A stretch of 64,000 nt of DNA from Parasphingopyxis marina (GCF_014237875.1 NZ_JACJVJ010000001.1:732501-796500), one strand, 5' to 3'. Positions 42,988-53,084 are shown, numbered from the stretch's first letter. Numbers and translations are program-made. Notes: generated from the sequence alone by a model not told the origin.

Positions 42988-44553
42988 ATGATATTCGGCC
43001 GGATCAAACCGCTCGACGCCATCCTCGCGACCGCCGAGAAGAAATCGCTCCACCGGACCCTGGGCCCGATCCAACTGATGCTATTCGGCATCGGCTGCAT
43101 TATCGGCACCGGAATCTTCGTGTTGACCGCGGCCGGTGCGCAAAAGGCGGGTCCGGGGCTGATGCTCGCCTTCGCCATTGCCGGGCTGGTCTGCATCGTC
43201 GCGGCGCTCTGCTACGCCGAAATCGCCGCGATGATCCCGGTTGCCGGATCCGCCTATACCTATAGCTATGCGACGATGGGCGAGTTCCTCGCCTGGACGG
43301 TCGGCTGGGCGCTGGTGCTCGAATATGCGATCGCCGCAAGCGCCGTCTCGGTCGGCTGGTCGGGCTATTTCACCGGTACGATATTGGGCGAATTCTTCGG
43401 ATTGCATTTGCCGGCCTGGCTCAGCGCCGGGCCGGTCGCGCTCGGCGGCGCGCCGGGCGGTTTCATCAACCTGCCTGCGCTCGTCATCGCATTGCTCGTG
43501 ACCTGGCTGCTGATGATCGGCACCAGCGAGAGCGCCAAGGTCAATGCGGTCTTGGTCGCGATCAAGGTCAGCGCGTTGACCGCCTTTATCGTGCTGACCT
43601 TGCCGCAGGTCGAAATGGAGCGCTTCAACCCGTTCCTTCCCGCGGGCGTGTTCGGCGGCTTCGGCACCGGCGTCGGCGCGGTCGGCGCGGCGGCGACGAT
43701 CTTCTTCGCCTATGTCGGCTTCGATGCGGTATCGACCGCGGCGGAGGAAACCAAGAACCCCCAGCGCAACGTGCCGATCGGGCTGGTCGGGTCGCTGCTC
43801 TTCTGCACCGTTTTCTACATCCTCGTCGCGGCAGGCGCGATCGGCACGATCGGCGGCCAGCCGATCATGGGGCCGGGCGGGGTCCCCTTCCCAGCGGGTT
43901 CGGAGGAACTCGCCCGCCAGTGCGCGCTACCGCAATATGCCGAAGCGCTCGTCTGTTCGAACGAAGCACTGGCCCATGTGCTGCGGCAGATCGGCTTTTC
44001 GGGAATCGGGAACCTGCTCGGCATCGCCGCCTTCGTCGCGCTGCCTTCGGTTATCCTCGTGCTGCTGTTCGCCCAGACGCGCATCTTCTTCGTGATGGCG
44101 CGCGACGGACTGCTGCCCGAGGGGCTGTCCAAGGTCCATCCGAAATGGCGCACGCCCTATGTGGTGACCGCGATCACCGGGGTTGCCGTTGCGATCGGCG
44201 CGGCCTTCTTCCCCGTCGGCCAGCTTGCGGATATCGCCAATGCCGGAACCCTCTACGCCTTCGCGATGGTGGCGGCTTCGGTGATGCTGCTGCGGCGCAC
44301 CGATCCGTCGCGCGCTCGGCCGTTCCGCGTGCCGGTGCTGTGGCTGATCGGGCCGCTGGCCATCGGCGGCTGCCTCTTCCTGTTCCTGAACCTGCCCACG
44401 CCGGCGATGCTGATGGTGCCGATCTGGACCGGTATCGGGATCCTTATCTACGGCTTTTACGGCTATCGGAAGAGCCATCTCGGCCTTGGCAGGGTCGAGG
44501 TTCACGAGGTCGAGATTGAGGATATCGAGCCGCCGATCCCGGCGACCGAATAG
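42988..44553 (+). CDS. APC-family amino acid permease (cationic amino acid transporter type)
   Basis: A 521-residue permease with 12 or more hydrophobic segments. LGPIQLMLFGIGCIIGTGIFVLTA is the TM1 Gly-rich substrate-binding motif. CYAEIAAMIPVAGSAYTY and FFAYVGFDAVSTAAEETKNPQRNVP are the CAT/YfnA-like signatures, and ARDGLLPEGLSKVHPKWRTP follows. It imports amino acids with protons. It is 109 bp after the NSS transporter and may be separately expressed. It is convergent with the PfkB kinase, with a 3-bp gap between stops. Confidence 0.93.
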   Translation: MIFGRIKPLDAILATAEKKSLHRTLGPIQLMLFGIGCIIGTGIFVLTAAGAQKAGPGLMLAFAIAGLVCIVAALCYAEIAAMIPVAGSAYTYSYATMGEFLAWTVGWALVLEYAIAASAVSVGWSGYFTGTILGEFFGLHLPAWLSAGPVALGGAPGGFINLPALVIALLVTWLLMIGTSESAKVNAVLVAIKVSALTAFIVLTLPQVEMERFNPFLPAGVFGGFGTGVGAVGAAATIFFAYVGFDAVSTAAEETKNPQRNVPIGLVGSLLFCTVFYILVAAGAIGTIGGQPIMGPGGVPFPAGSEELARQCALPQYAEALVCSNEALAHVLRQIGFSGIGNLLGIAAFVALPSVILVLLFAQTRIFFVMARDGLLPEGLSKVHPKWRTPYVVTAITGVAVAIGAAFFPVGQLADIANAGTLYAFAMVAASVMLLRRTDPSRARPFRVPVLWLIGPLAIGGCLFLFLNLPTPAMLMVPIWTGIGILIYGFYGYRKSHLGLGRVEVHEVEIEDIEPPIPATE

Positions 44554-44556
44554 CGG

Positions 44557-45555
44557 CTAGCCGAGCCGCGCGTCGATCGACTGGCGGAGGCCGCTTTCGG
44601 GCCGCGGGCCGACATGCTGGATCACCTCGGCCGCGCACATCGCACCCATCGTCAGGCTGTCGGCGATCGACCGGCCCTCGGCCTGGCCTTTGAGGAATCC
44701 GGCTGCGAACTGGTCGCCCGCGCCGGTCGCATCTACGACGCGGTCGATCGGCTCGGCGGCAACCTTGTAGGTTTCCCCGTCCTTCACCGCGATCGCGCCC
44801 TTTTCGCTGCGGGTGACGACCAGCAGCGGGGTCTTGGCGGCGGTCCTGGCGACGGCCTCGTCGAAATCTTCGGTTTCCTGCAGCGATTTGATCTCGTCTT
44901 CATTGGCGAAGAGGATGTCTATCCGGCCGTTTTCGAGCAATTCGAGGAAGCCGTCACGATGCCGGTCGACGCAGAAGGTGTCGGACAGGGTAAAGGCGAC
45001 GCGGCGGCCGGCTGACTTGGCGAGATCGATCGCCTTGTCCATCGCCGCGCGCGGCTCTTCGGGATCCCAGAGATAGCCTTCGAGATAGAGGATCGCGGAC
45101 TTTTCGATTAGTTCGTGGTCGAGCGCGGTGGCGGGCAGGAATTGAGAGGCTCCGAGAAAGGTGTTCATCGTCCGCTCGCCGTCGGGCGTGACGAGAATCA
45201 GGCAGCGCGCCGTCGCCGGCTCGCCCTCGCGCGCCGGCGTGGTGTATTCGACGCCGAGCGTCTTGATGTCATGCTCGAACACATGGCCGAGCTGATCCTT
45301 CGCGACCTGGCCGATAAAGCCGGTCTTGCCGCCCAGCGCCGCGATGCCCGCGATCGTGTTCGCCGCAGATCCGCCGCTGGTTTCCACCGCCTGGCCCATC
45401 TTCGCATAGAGCGCTTCGGCTTCTTCGGTCGAAAAGAGGAGCTGCATCGATCCCTTGGTGAGCCCTTCGGTCGCGATAAAGGCATCGTCGGCCTGGGCGA
45501 TCACGTCGACGATGGCATTGCCGATGGCGACGATATCGAGCGTAGGATCGGACAT
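44557..45555 (-). CDS. PfkB-family carbohydrate kinase (adenosine kinase-like)
   Basis: A 332-residue ribokinase-fold kinase. VAIGNAIVDVIAQ at the N-terminus and GGSAANTIAGIAALGGKTGFIG are the substrate-binding motifs. The C-terminal signature DATGAGDQFAAGFLKG holds the catalytic aspartate (GAGD). It most resembles alphaproteobacterial adenosine kinases/sugar kinases, so phosphorylation of adenosine or a related nucleoside is likely but unproven. Confidence 0.92.
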   Translation of the reverse strand: MSDPTLDIVAIGNAIVDVIAQADDAFIATEGLTKGSMQLLFSTEEAEALYAKMGQAVETSGGSAANTIAGIAALGGKTGFIGQVAKDQLGHVFEHDIKTLGVEYTTPAREGEPATARCLILVTPDGERTMNTFLGASQFLPATALDHELIEKSAILYLEGYLWDPEEPRAAMDKAIDLAKSAGRRVAFTLSDTFCVDRHRDGFLELLENGRIDILFANEDEIKSLQETEDFDEAVARTAAKTPLLVVTRSEKGAIAVKDGETYKVAAEPIDRVVDATGAGDQFAAGFLKGQAEGRSIADSLTMGAMCAAEVIQHVGPRPESGLRQSIDARLG

Positions 45556-45718
45556 GGAAACTCCTCAGAATTTTCGGGAAGGGGAATGGCGCGGACGTAG
45601 CGGGCGCGGGGAGGTGGTGCAAGCCTGGCTGTGATGTCTGGTTCCCTTCGCCATGCGGCGCCATCGGGTCATGGGCGATTATGTTGACGGCGGCGCTCGC
45701 CCGCCACATCACTGCTTG

Positions 45719-46414
45719 ATGTTCCGCGCGCTGCTGCTCTCGATCCGCCAGCTTGGCGATCCCGCCTTCCAGAAGGTGCTGCTCAAGTCACTGGGGCTAA
45801 CCCTGCTCGCCTTCGTCGTGATCGGGGCGGTGCTCGCCGCGCTCGTCATGGGGCTGTTCTATTGGTTCGGCTGGCTGGACATGGACGGCGGCGACGCGTT
45901 GACCGCGGTTGCGCTGACCGTCTTTTTCGTTCTGCTCACGATCATCGTTCTGTTTCGCGCAGTCGCCATCGCGGTAATCGGCTTGTTCGCCGACGACATC
46001 GTCGATGCGGTCGAGCACGAACATTATCCCGACAAGGCGGCCGCCGCGCTAACCTCTCCCTTTCGCGAACAGGTGTCGGTCGGCCTCGCCTCGATCGGCC
46101 GGGCGGTTGGCTGGAACCTGCTGGCGCTGCCTATTTATCTCCTGCTGTTCCTGACCGGGATCGGCACGGTCATCGCCGTCTATCTGGTCAATGCGCTGCT
46201 GCTGGGGCGCGATCTCGGCGACATGATCGCCGTCCGCCACGTGCCGAAAGCCGATCGACGCGACTGGATGCGCGCAACGCGCGGCAAACGGATGCGCGCA
46301 GGGCTTGTCGGGACCGGGCTTTTCGTGATTCCCTTCGTCAATCTTCTCGCGCCGATCCTGAGCGCGGCAATGGCGGCGCATCTGCTGCATGGGGGACCCA
46401 AAAATGCTGCGTAA
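45719..46414 (+). CDS. EI24 domain membrane protein (CysZ-like)
   Basis: A 231-residue membrane protein of the EI24/CysZ (PF07264) family. It begins MFRALLLSIRQLGDPAFQKVLLKSL, and hydrophobic helices follow at LTLLAFVVIGAVLAALVMGLF, VALTVFFVLLTIIVLFRAVAI and the ILLFL/LYLVNALLLG region. The segment YLVNALLLGRDLGDMIAVRH is family-typical. Sulfate transport is known for CysZ, but the annotation here is only at family level. The start at 45719 is preferred to 45653 because it matches the family N-terminus. It overlaps the following lipoprotein gene by 11 bp. Confidence 0.88.
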   Translation: MFRALLLSIRQLGDPAFQKVLLKSLGLTLLAFVVIGAVLAALVMGLFYWFGWLDMDGGDALTAVALTVFFVLLTIIVLFRAVAIAVIGLFADDIVDAVEHEHYPDKAAAALTSPFREQVSVGLASIGRAVGWNLLALPIYLLLFLTGIGTVIAVYLVNALLLGRDLGDMIAVRHVPKADRRDWMRATRGKRMRAGLVGTGLFVIPFVNLLAPILSAAMAAHLLHGGPKNAA

Positions 46415-46754
46415 GGGATTAACGCTTGGCGCTCTGGTAGGTTTGGCGGGCTGTGCCAGCGCGCCGACGCCGACGCCGACCACGGTGTCGCGGCCGATGA
46501 GCGTCGAAGGCCTCGAGCGGGTGATGGGCCGCAACGCCGATCAATTGACCCGGCTGTTCGGCGAGCCCGTTCAGGATTTCCGCGAAGACAATGCCCGCAA
46601 GCTGCAATTCGCCAGCAGCCGCTGCGTGCTCGACCTCTATCTCTATCCGCAGGGATCGGGTCGCGACTATATCGTCACCTATGTCGATGCGCGCAACGTG
46701 GCGGGCGAGGATGTCGACCGGGCAAGCTGCGTCGAGGCGCTGTCGCGCAGATAG
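46404..46754 (+). CDS. Small lipoprotein of unknown function, 116 residues
   Basis: A lipobox LVGLAGC is seen after a short hydrophobic leader, so Cys18 or so is the lipidated residue. The mature protein begins SAPTPTPTTVSRP. The domain LERVMGRNADQLTRLFGEPVQDFREDNARKL reads like a SmpA/OmlA- or BamE-like small module, but I do not claim that family. Two other cysteines (SSRCVLDLY and RASCVEAL) may form a disulfide. It is translationally coupled to the EI24 gene by the overlap. Confidence 0.8.
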   Translation: MLRKGLTLGALVGLAGCASAPTPTPTTVSRPMSVEGLERVMGRNADQLTRLFGEPVQDFREDNARKLQFASSRCVLDLYLYPQGSGRDYIVTYVDARNVAGEDVDRASCVEALSRR

Positions 46755-46780
46755 TTCGTCACCCGACTCTCCGAATGGAA

Positions 46781-47833
46781 TCAGGCGACCGCGGTTAGCC
46801 GTTCTGCCGCCCATTGCGCTGCTTCACGGACGACAGCGTCGGGATCGTCCAGCAGGCGCCGCACCGGTTCGACCAATGCCGTCTCGCCGCTATTGCCTGC
46901 CGCGATCAGGCAGTTGCGCACCATCCGGTCCCGCCCGATCCGCTTGATCGGCGAGCCGGAGAATATCTCCCGAAACTTGGCGTCGTCGAGCGCGAGCAGG
47001 TCGGCGAGTTTGGGAGCGGCGAGTTCGGCGCGGGGCAGGAAAGCTTGGTTGGCCTGGGCCTGCTCGGCGAACTTGTTCCACGGGCAGATGGCGAGGCAAT
47101 CATCGCAGCCATAGATACGGTTGCCCATCGCTTTGCGGAACTCGGGCGGGATCGGGCCTTTATGCTCGATGGTGAGATAGGAGATGCAGCGCCGCGCATC
47201 GAGGCGATAGGGTGCCGGAAAGGCCTCGGTCGGGCAGATTGTCTGGCAGGCGGTGCAACTGCCGCAACTGTCGGTGCCTGCGGTGTCGGGTTCGAGGTCG
47301 AGCGTCGTGTAGATCGCGCCGAGGAACAGCCAGTTTCCGTTTTCGCGGCTCAGGAGATTGGTGTGTTTGCCCTGCCAGCCGATGCCCGCGGCCTCGGCCA
47401 GCGGCTTTTCCATGACGGGGGCGGTGTCGACGAACACTTTGACATCGCCCTTTTCGTCCGCCGCATCGACCAGCCAGCGCGCCAGCCGCTTCAGCGCCTT
47501 TTTGACGATATCGTGATAATCCTTGCCCTGGGCATAGACCGAGATGCGGCCAATCGCCGCCCGGTCTTCCAGCAGCAGGGGATCTTCCTTCGGCGCATAG
47601 CTCATGCCGAGCATGATCACCGATCGCACCTCGGGCCACAGCGCCTTTGGGCTTTCGCGGTGATGGGCCCGGCTCTCCATCCAAAGCATCTCGCCATGCG
47701 CGCCCTCCGCCAGCCAATGCTTCAGGCGCGCGCCGGCCCGGGGGGCGGCATCGGCCTGCGCGATGCCGCAGGCGGCGAAGCCTTCGGCTCTGGCCTGCGC
47801 CTTGAGGCGCGGCGCGAGGGCGGATGCAGTCAT
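46781..47833 (-). CDS. queG: Epoxyqueuosine reductase
   Basis: A 350-residue cobalamin- and iron-sulfur-dependent enzyme that reduces epoxyqueuosine to queuosine in tRNA. The two [4Fe-4S] clusters are bound by [15 protein letters not shown] and [14 protein letters not shown], with [16 protein letters not shown] between. A C-terminal HEAT-like tail is visible ([20 protein letters not shown]). The start at 47833 is preferred; the frame runs to 47983 into the ABC gene region on the other strand. It is divergent from the ABC exporter, with a 58-bp gap. Confidence 0.96.
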   Translation of the reverse strand: MTASALAPRLKAQARAEGFAACGIAQADAAPRAGARLKHWLAEGAHGEMLWMESRAHHRESPKALWPEVRSVIMLGMSYAPKEDPLLLEDRAAIGRISVYAQGKDYHDIVKKALKRLARWLVDAADEKGDVKVFVDTAPVMEKPLAEAAGIGWQGKHTNLLSRENGNWLFLGAIYTTLDLEPDTAGTDSCGSCTACQTICPTEAFPAPYRLDARRCISYLTIEHKGPIPPEFRKAMGNRIYGCDDCLAICPWNKFAEQAQANQAFLPRAELAAPKLADLLALDDAKFREIFSGSPIKRIGRDRMVRNCLIAAGNSGETALVEPVRRLLDDPDAVVREAAQWAAERLTAVA

Positions 47834-47891
47834 CGTCCTTCCTCTACTTTGTTGGTAGCCTCTTAACCATGGGGCGGCTAAGTCCCGGGCC

Positions 47892-48836
47892 ATGGCTGAC
47901 CAATGGGCTCTTGTCGCGACCGAACTCGTCAAGAATTTCGGATCGAAATGCGCTGTCGACGGCGTCGATATTCGTGTGCCCACGGGCTGTATCTATGGCG
48001 TCTTGGGCCCCAATGGTGCCGGCAAGACGACGACGCTGCGCATGCTTTTGGGAATTATCGATCCCGATTCCGGGCATCGCGAACTGCTCGGTACGACCCG
48101 ACCCCGCAGTGTGAGCCACCGGATCGGCTATTTGCCCGAAGAGCGCGGCCTCTATTCGAACATGAAGGCGCGCGAGGCGATCGCCTTCATGGGCGCTTTG
48201 CGCGGCCTGCCCTGGGCCGAAGGCCGCAAGCGGGCCGAGATATTGCTGGAAAATGCCGGGCTCGGCTTTGCGACCCATGACAAGATCAAGAAGCTTTCCA
48301 AGGGCATGTCGCAATTCGTCCAACTGTTGGGCTCGATCGTCCACCAGCCCGAATTCATCGTTCTCGACGAACCTTTTTCCGGGCTGGACCCCGTCAACCA
48401 GGGGCGGCTCGAAAAGCTGATTCTTGGCGAACGGGATCGCGGCGCCACGGTGCTTTTCTCGACCCATATCATGGCGCATGCCGAACGCCTTTGCGACCGG
48501 CTGGCGATCATCGCCGGCGGCAAGCTGCGCTATGAGGGCAGCGTCGACGAAGCGCGCGCGACCTTGCCGATGCAGGCCCATTATACGCCGCGCGACAACG
48601 ACCCGGCGCTCGCCGCGTTGCTGCCGGCGGATGCGGTGCGCGAAAATGGTAGCTGGCGTTTTCCCGTGCCCGAAAGCGGGATGGAGGCGATGCTCGGCAC
48701 CTTGCTGGAAAGCGGCCACGGCATTGCCGGCCTTTCCATCGAACGGCCGAGCCTGCACGAGGTTTTCGTCGCGCTGGTTGGTGAGAAAGCCGTCGAGGAG
48801 ATGGAAGCCGATGCCGGTGAGGAGATCGCCGCATGA
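47892..48836 (+). CDS. ABC transporter ATP-binding protein (NatA-like)
   Basis: A 314-residue ATPase. Walker A is [13 protein letters not shown]. The signature motif is unusual, [10 protein letters not shown], and is followed by Walker [17 protein letters not shown] and the H-loop [13 protein letters not shown]. The C-terminal DUF4162-like tail ([13 protein letters not shown]) is typical of exporter ATPases of the NatA/ABC-2 type. It overlaps the permease start by ATGA. Together they should export sodium or a small molecule. Confidence 0.94.
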   Translation: MADQWALVATELVKNFGSKCAVDGVDIRVPTGCIYGVLGPNGAGKTTTLRMLLGIIDPDSGHRELLGTTRPRSVSHRIGYLPEERGLYSNMKAREAIAFMGALRGLPWAEGRKRAEILLENAGLGFATHDKIKKLSKGMSQFVQLLGSIVHQPEFIVLDEPFSGLDPVNQGRLEKLILGERDRGATVLFSTHIMAHAERLCDRLAIIAGGKLRYEGSVDEARATLPMQAHYTPRDNDPALAALLPADAVRENGSWRFPVPESGMEAMLGTLLESGHGIAGLSIERPSLHEVFVALVGEKAVEEMEADAGEEIAA

Positions 48837-50068
48837 CGCGCTATCTTCGCCAGGCCGTGGTCATCGCGCGACGCGATTTCCTTGCGACCGTAGGCACGCC
48901 CGCCTTTATCATGTTCCTGCTCGCGCCGCTCTTCATGCTGGTTTTCGCAACCGTCGGCGGATCGGGCGCGCGGATGATTGCCGATAGCGGTAACCAGTCG
49001 CGGCGGCTCGTCGTCATCGCCGATGCCGGCTATGCGGAACGGATCACGGCGGCCGATCGCCGGATCCGGGGCGCTTTCCCGGTCGGTGTTGCGCCGCCGC
49101 GGCTCGATATCCGGGCACCGGAAGGTGATGTCGCAGTCCAGGCGCGGGCGGTATTTTCGGAATCGACGGTCGACGCCTCGGCCGTGATGTTCGGTGGGCC
49201 GCATGCGCCGCAGATCCAGTTTGCGTCAGGCGGGCGGACAGGCTCCCGCTATCTGCTGATCCTTGCCGAAGCCGCGGCACGCGCCGCCGATAGCGGCCTG
49301 GAACCGGGTGCAACGCTCGTTTCGATCCAGCCCCAACCCATAGAGCGGACGCACGCCACCATAGGCGGGCGGCAATCGCTCGGGTTCACGGCGCTTTTCG
49401 TCCTCTTCCTGCTCACCTTGTTGCTGGCGGGACAGACCGTAAGCGTGCTTGCGGAGGAGAAGGGCAACAAGGTGATCGAGATCCTCGCCGCCGCCGTTCC
49501 GCTCGAAGCGGTCTTTCTCGGCAAGCTGATCGGCCTGTTCGGGGTCGCGCTGACCTTCATCGCCTTTTGGGGCACGATTGCCATGTTCGGCTTTGCGCAG
49601 CTGCCGGCCGATGCCGGAGCGGCGAGTGCGCTACGGCCGGCCATCGGCCTCGGGACGTTCCTTGGGCTTGCCGTCGTCTATTTCGCGATGGGCTATCTGC
49701 TGCTCGGCGCCGTGTTCCTCGCGGTCGGCGCGCAGGCCAATTCGATGCGCGAGATCCAGATGCTATCGCTGCCGATCACCTTCTTCCAGATGGGCATGTT
49801 CGGCCTCGCCTCGGCGGCGGCCGCGCGGCCCGGATCGACCCTGGCGCTGGTCGCCGAGCTCTTCCCGTTCAGTTCGCCCTTCGCGATGGCTGCGCGCGGC
49901 GCGTCCGACCCCGCCATTTGGCCGCACGCTGCCGCGATTGCCTGGCAGTTGCTCTGGGTGGCCATCGTCATCACTGTCGGCGCGCGCTGGTTTCGCAAGG
50001 GGGTGCTGAAATCCGGCCCCTCCTTCTTTCGCCGGCTCGGTGCGGCGCTGCGCGGGAAGCCCGCCTGA
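48833..50068 (+). CDS. ABC-2 type transporter permease (NatB-like)
   Basis: A 411-residue permease. The N-terminal membrane anchor (FLATVGTPAFIMFLLAPLFMLVFATVGG) is followed by a large extracytoplasmic domain (about residues 45-180) and then a six-helix ABC-2 core containing SLGFTALFVLFLLTLLLAGQTVSVLAEEKGNKVIEILAA. EEKGNKVIEIL is a hallmark of the NatB/ABC-2 group. The substrate is unknown. The gene ends 214 bp before the first P450. Confidence 0.92.
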   Translation: MTRYLRQAVVIARRDFLATVGTPAFIMFLLAPLFMLVFATVGGSGARMIADSGNQSRRLVVIADAGYAERITAADRRIRGAFPVGVAPPRLDIRAPEGDVAVQARAVFSESTVDASAVMFGGPHAPQIQFASGGRTGSRYLLILAEAAARAADSGLEPGATLVSIQPQPIERTHATIGGRQSLGFTALFVLFLLTLLLAGQTVSVLAEEKGNKVIEILAAAVPLEAVFLGKLIGLFGVALTFIAFWGTIAMFGFAQLPADAGAASALRPAIGLGTFLGLAVVYFAMGYLLLGAVFLAVGAQANSMREIQMLSLPITFFQMGMFGLASAAAARPGSTLALVAELFPFSSPFAMAARGASDPAIWPHAAAIAWQLLWVAIVITVGARWFRKGVLKSGPSFFRRLGAALRGKPA

Positions 50069-50167
50069 TTACTCCGTATCGGAGCGGATATTGAACCGCC
50101 GATAGCGCCGTCTTGGTCGTTATTACCGCTATTCTTCGGGAATCTCCGTTGGGCGAGAGCCGATTCT

Positions 50168-50185
50168 ATTGACAATCATGTCAAT
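50168..50185. promoter_or_regulatory. Palindrome upstream of the P450 pair (candidate operator)
   Basis: ATTGACA-atca-TGTCAAT is a perfect 7-bp inverted repeat, and an extra half-site ATGTCAG follows at about 50188. It lies 98 bp before the first P450 start. TTGACA could also serve as a -35 hexamer, but no good -10 is seen at the right distance. A TetR/GntR-like repressor site is plausible. Confidence 0.5.
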
Positions 50186-50282
50186 TATGTCAGTCTCGAT
50201 TTGCTACTCATAGGGTCGTGCGCGAGCAGATTCGACGCATGCCGAGACCGGACAACCGGCGGGTGGCACAGGAGAGACAGAT

Positions 50283-51638
50283 ATGGCGACGCAGCCGCTT
50301 GATACAGCCGAGACCGCCGGAGATGAATCGCGCACGCCGGACCAGCAGCTTCGCGACGAATGGGCGAAGGAATTTCGCGACGGGCTGGATCGCTCTTCGC
50401 TCGAAAAGCCGCTGGCGACCGCCGACACACCGATCGCGGATATCGACGTTTCCCGGCCTGAACTCTATTCGATGGATCGCTGGCAGCCGGTGTTCGAGAA
50501 GTTGCGCCGCGAAGATCCGGTCCATTATTGCAAGGACAGCATCTACGGTCCCTTCTGGTCGCTCACCAGCTACAAGCCGATCATCCATGTCGAGGCGCTG
50601 CCGGACATATTTAGCTCCGACTGGCGCAATGGCGGCTTCACGATCCTCGATTCCACCGACGATCCGACGATGGCGCTGCCGATGTTCATCGGCATGGACC
50701 GGCCCGAACACACGGCCCAGCGCCGCACCGTCTCGCCGGCCTTCACGCCGAGTGAAATGTTCCGTCTCGACGAGAATGTCCGCCACCGCACGGCCGAACT
50801 GCTCGACAGTCTGCCGGTCGGCGAAACCTTCGACTGGGTGAAGGATGTTTCGATCGAACTGACGACGGGCATGCTCGCCATCCTGTTCGGCTTCCCCTGG
50901 GAAGACCGGCGCAACCTGACCTACTGGTCGGACTGGATGGGCGACATCGTCGCGGCGCTCGATCCCGAACTGGGGCCCAAGCGCAACAAGATCATGTGGG
51001 AAGCGGCGACCTATTTCCAGGCGCTCTGGAAGCAGCGCAAGGAAAGCGATCCCGGCCCCGATCTGCTCTCGATGATGGCGCATTCCGATGCGCTCGGCGA
51101 CATGGACGAGCGCAATTTCCTCGGCAATATCACGCTGCTGATCGTCGGCGGCAACGATACGACGCGCAACTCGATGTCGGGTGCGGCCTGGTTCATGAAC
51201 CGGTTCCCCGAAGAGCGCGAGAAACTGATCGCCGACCCGGGCCTGATCAAGAATGCCGTGTCCGAAACCATCCGCCTGCAGACGCCGCTGGCGCATATGC
51301 GCCGTACCGCGACCGAGGACACCGAACTGTTCGGCAAGGAGATCAGGAAGGGCGAGAAGCTCGTCCTCTGGTATCTCTCCGCCAACCGTGACGAGAGCGT
51401 GTTTGAGGACGCGGACCGCTGGATTGTCGATCGCGACAATGCCCGGCGGCACCTCGCCTTCGGCTATGGCATTCATCGATGCGTCGGTGCCCGGCTTGCC
51501 GAGCTCCAGCTCCAGGTCCTGTTCGAGGAACTCGCCGCGCGGCGGCTGATGCCCGAAACCACCGGCGAAACGGAACGGGTGAATTCGAACTTCGTCCATG
51601 GCTACAAGTCGATGCCGGTGAAGCTCGTCAAATATTGA
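50283..51638 (+). CDS. Cytochrome P450, CYP153-like (first of tandem pair)
   Basis: A 451-residue soluble class I P450, resembling CYP153 terminal alkane/fatty acid hydroxylases. The I helix has LIVGGNDTTRNSMSG (with acid-alcohol pair DTT), the K helix has SETIRLQTPL, PLAHMRRTATEDTELFG follows, and the heme-binding loop is FGYGIHRCVGARLAELQ with the cysteine ligand. A distinctive N-terminus precedes the catalytic domain (QQLRDEWAKEFRDGLD). AGGAGAG precedes the start. No ferredoxin or ferredoxin reductase gene is adjacent. The second P450 follows by 177 bp. Confidence 0.94.
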   Translation: MATQPLDTAETAGDESRTPDQQLRDEWAKEFRDGLDRSSLEKPLATADTPIADIDVSRPELYSMDRWQPVFEKLRREDPVHYCKDSIYGPFWSLTSYKPIIHVEALPDIFSSDWRNGGFTILDSTDDPTMALPMFIGMDRPEHTAQRRTVSPAFTPSEMFRLDENVRHRTAELLDSLPVGETFDWVKDVSIELTTGMLAILFGFPWEDRRNLTYWSDWMGDIVAALDPELGPKRNKIMWEAATYFQALWKQRKESDPGPDLLSMMAHSDALGDMDERNFLGNITLLIVGGNDTTRNSMSGAAWFMNRFPEEREKLIADPGLIKNAVSETIRLQTPLAHMRRTATEDTELFGKEIRKGEKLVLWYLSANRDESVFEDADRWIVDRDNARRHLAFGYGIHRCVGARLAELQLQVLFEELAARRLMPETTGETERVNSNFVHGYKSMPVKLVKY

Positions 51639-51815
51639 TATCGATGCGTGGAGCCTGTCGGCGGAATCGCACCGATTTCCACGCTCCTTACCACGGCTGA
51701 ACAAACGCAGAGGAACGATAGGGGCGGCATTCGAGATTTCACGATGACGGCATCGTTGGAGGAGCTTTCGCTGAGACGATCGGACCGGCCCCGTCGCAAC
51801 AGAGGACAGACAATC

Positions 51816-53081
51816 ATGGCCACCGCAATACGCGATACCGAGCAACCCCAAGAAACCGTCGTTGTGGAGGCCCCGCACGAATGGGACGTCAGTCGCCCCG
51901 AAATCTATACTGAGGACCGCTGGCAGCCGATTTTCAAGGAAATGCGCGAAAAGGCGCCGATCAACAAGGTCACCGGCTCGTCCTTCGGCGATTATTGGAA
52001 CGTCACCACCTATACGCCGATCCAGCATGTCGAGGCGCTGCCTGACATCTATTCCTCGGCCGACGGCATCACCATTCTCGACGATTCCGATTTTTCGCCC
52101 GAAGGCGAGGAAATCATCCTCCCCATGTTCATCGCCATGGACCGGCCCCAGCATACCGACCAGCGCCGCGTCGTCGCGCCCGCCTTCACGCCGGCCGAGA
52201 TGACCCGGATGGCCGACGATATCCGCCGCCGCACCGGCGAGACGCTGGACTCCCTGCCCCGCGGCGAGGCCTTCGACTGGGTCGATCTCGTTTCTATCGA
52301 ACTGACCACCGGGATGCTCGCCATCCTCTTCGATTTTCCCTGGGAAGACCGGCGCCTGCTCACCTATTGGTCGGACTGGGCCGGTGATGTCGAGCTCAGC
52401 CACAATCCGGAAACGCGCGAGGAACGCCTCAAGATCCTGTTCGAAATGGGCGCCTATTTCCAAAATCTATGGGACGAGCGCGTCAAGAAGGATGAGGCGC
52501 CCGACCTCATCTCGCGCATGATCCATAGTGAAGCGATGCGCGACATGGATCAATTCACCTATATGGGGAACCTCATCCTGCTGATCGTCGGCGGCAACGA
52601 TACGACGCGCAATTCGATGTCCGGGTTCGCCTACGGCCTCGACAAGTTCGCCGACGAGCGCGCCAAGCTGGAAGGCAATCCCGATCTCATTCCCAATGCC
52701 GTGCAGGAACTGATCCGCTGGCAGACGCCGCTCGCCCATATGCGGCGCACGGCGACCCAGGATCACGAGCTGTTCGGCCACCAGATCAGCGAAGGCGACA
52801 AGCTGCTGCTCTGGTATATTTCGGGCAATCGCGACGAAACCAAGTTCGAGCGGCCCGACGACATCATCCTCGATCGCGACAAGGCGGGGCGGCACCTGGC
52901 TTTCGGTTACGGCATCCACCGCTGTGTCGGCGCCCGGCTGGCCGAACTGCAGCTGCGCATCCTTCTGGAGGAAATGGCGGAGCGGCGGTTGCGGGTGAAT
53001 GTGGTCGAAGAGCCCGAACGCGTCGCCGCCTGCTTCGTGCACGGCTATCGCAAGATGATGGTCGAACTCGGCGAATATTAG
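51816..53081 (+). CDS. Cytochrome P450, CYP153-like (second of tandem pair)
   Basis: A 421-residue paralogue of the upstream P450. The same motifs are present: LIVGGNDTTRNSMSG, QTPLAHMRRTATQDHELFG and FGYGIHRCVGARLAELQ. Sequence similarity is obvious along the whole length (for example DRWQPIF and NVTTYTPIQHVEALPDIYSS), so this is a tandem duplication followed by divergence. The start at 51816 is preferred because the N-terminus then aligns with relatives; the open frame continues to 51648 without a credible start. The substrate may be an alkane, fatty acid or terpenoid. Confidence 0.94.
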   Translation: MATAIRDTEQPQETVVVEAPHEWDVSRPEIYTEDRWQPIFKEMREKAPINKVTGSSFGDYWNVTTYTPIQHVEALPDIYSSADGITILDDSDFSPEGEEIILPMFIAMDRPQHTDQRRVVAPAFTPAEMTRMADDIRRRTGETLDSLPRGEAFDWVDLVSIELTTGMLAILFDFPWEDRRLLTYWSDWAGDVELSHNPETREERLKILFEMGAYFQNLWDERVKKDEAPDLISRMIHSEAMRDMDQFTYMGNLILLIVGGNDTTRNSMSGFAYGLDKFADERAKLEGNPDLIPNAVQELIRWQTPLAHMRRTATQDHELFGHQISEGDKLLLWYISGNRDETKFERPDDIILDRDKAGRHLAFGYGIHRCVGARLAELQLRILLEEMAERRLRVNVVEEPERVAACFVHGYRKMMVELGEY

Positions 53082-53084
53082 GGC

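Noticed and set aside
50169-50174. TTGACA as a -35 promoter element for the P450 pair
   Set aside because: No convincing -10 at 16-18 bp; its exact symmetry with TGTCAA makes an operator more likely.
50208-52463. 751-residue minus-strand open frame opposite both P450 genes
   Set aside because: It spans two unmistakable P450 genes on the other strand; the translation has no domain features.
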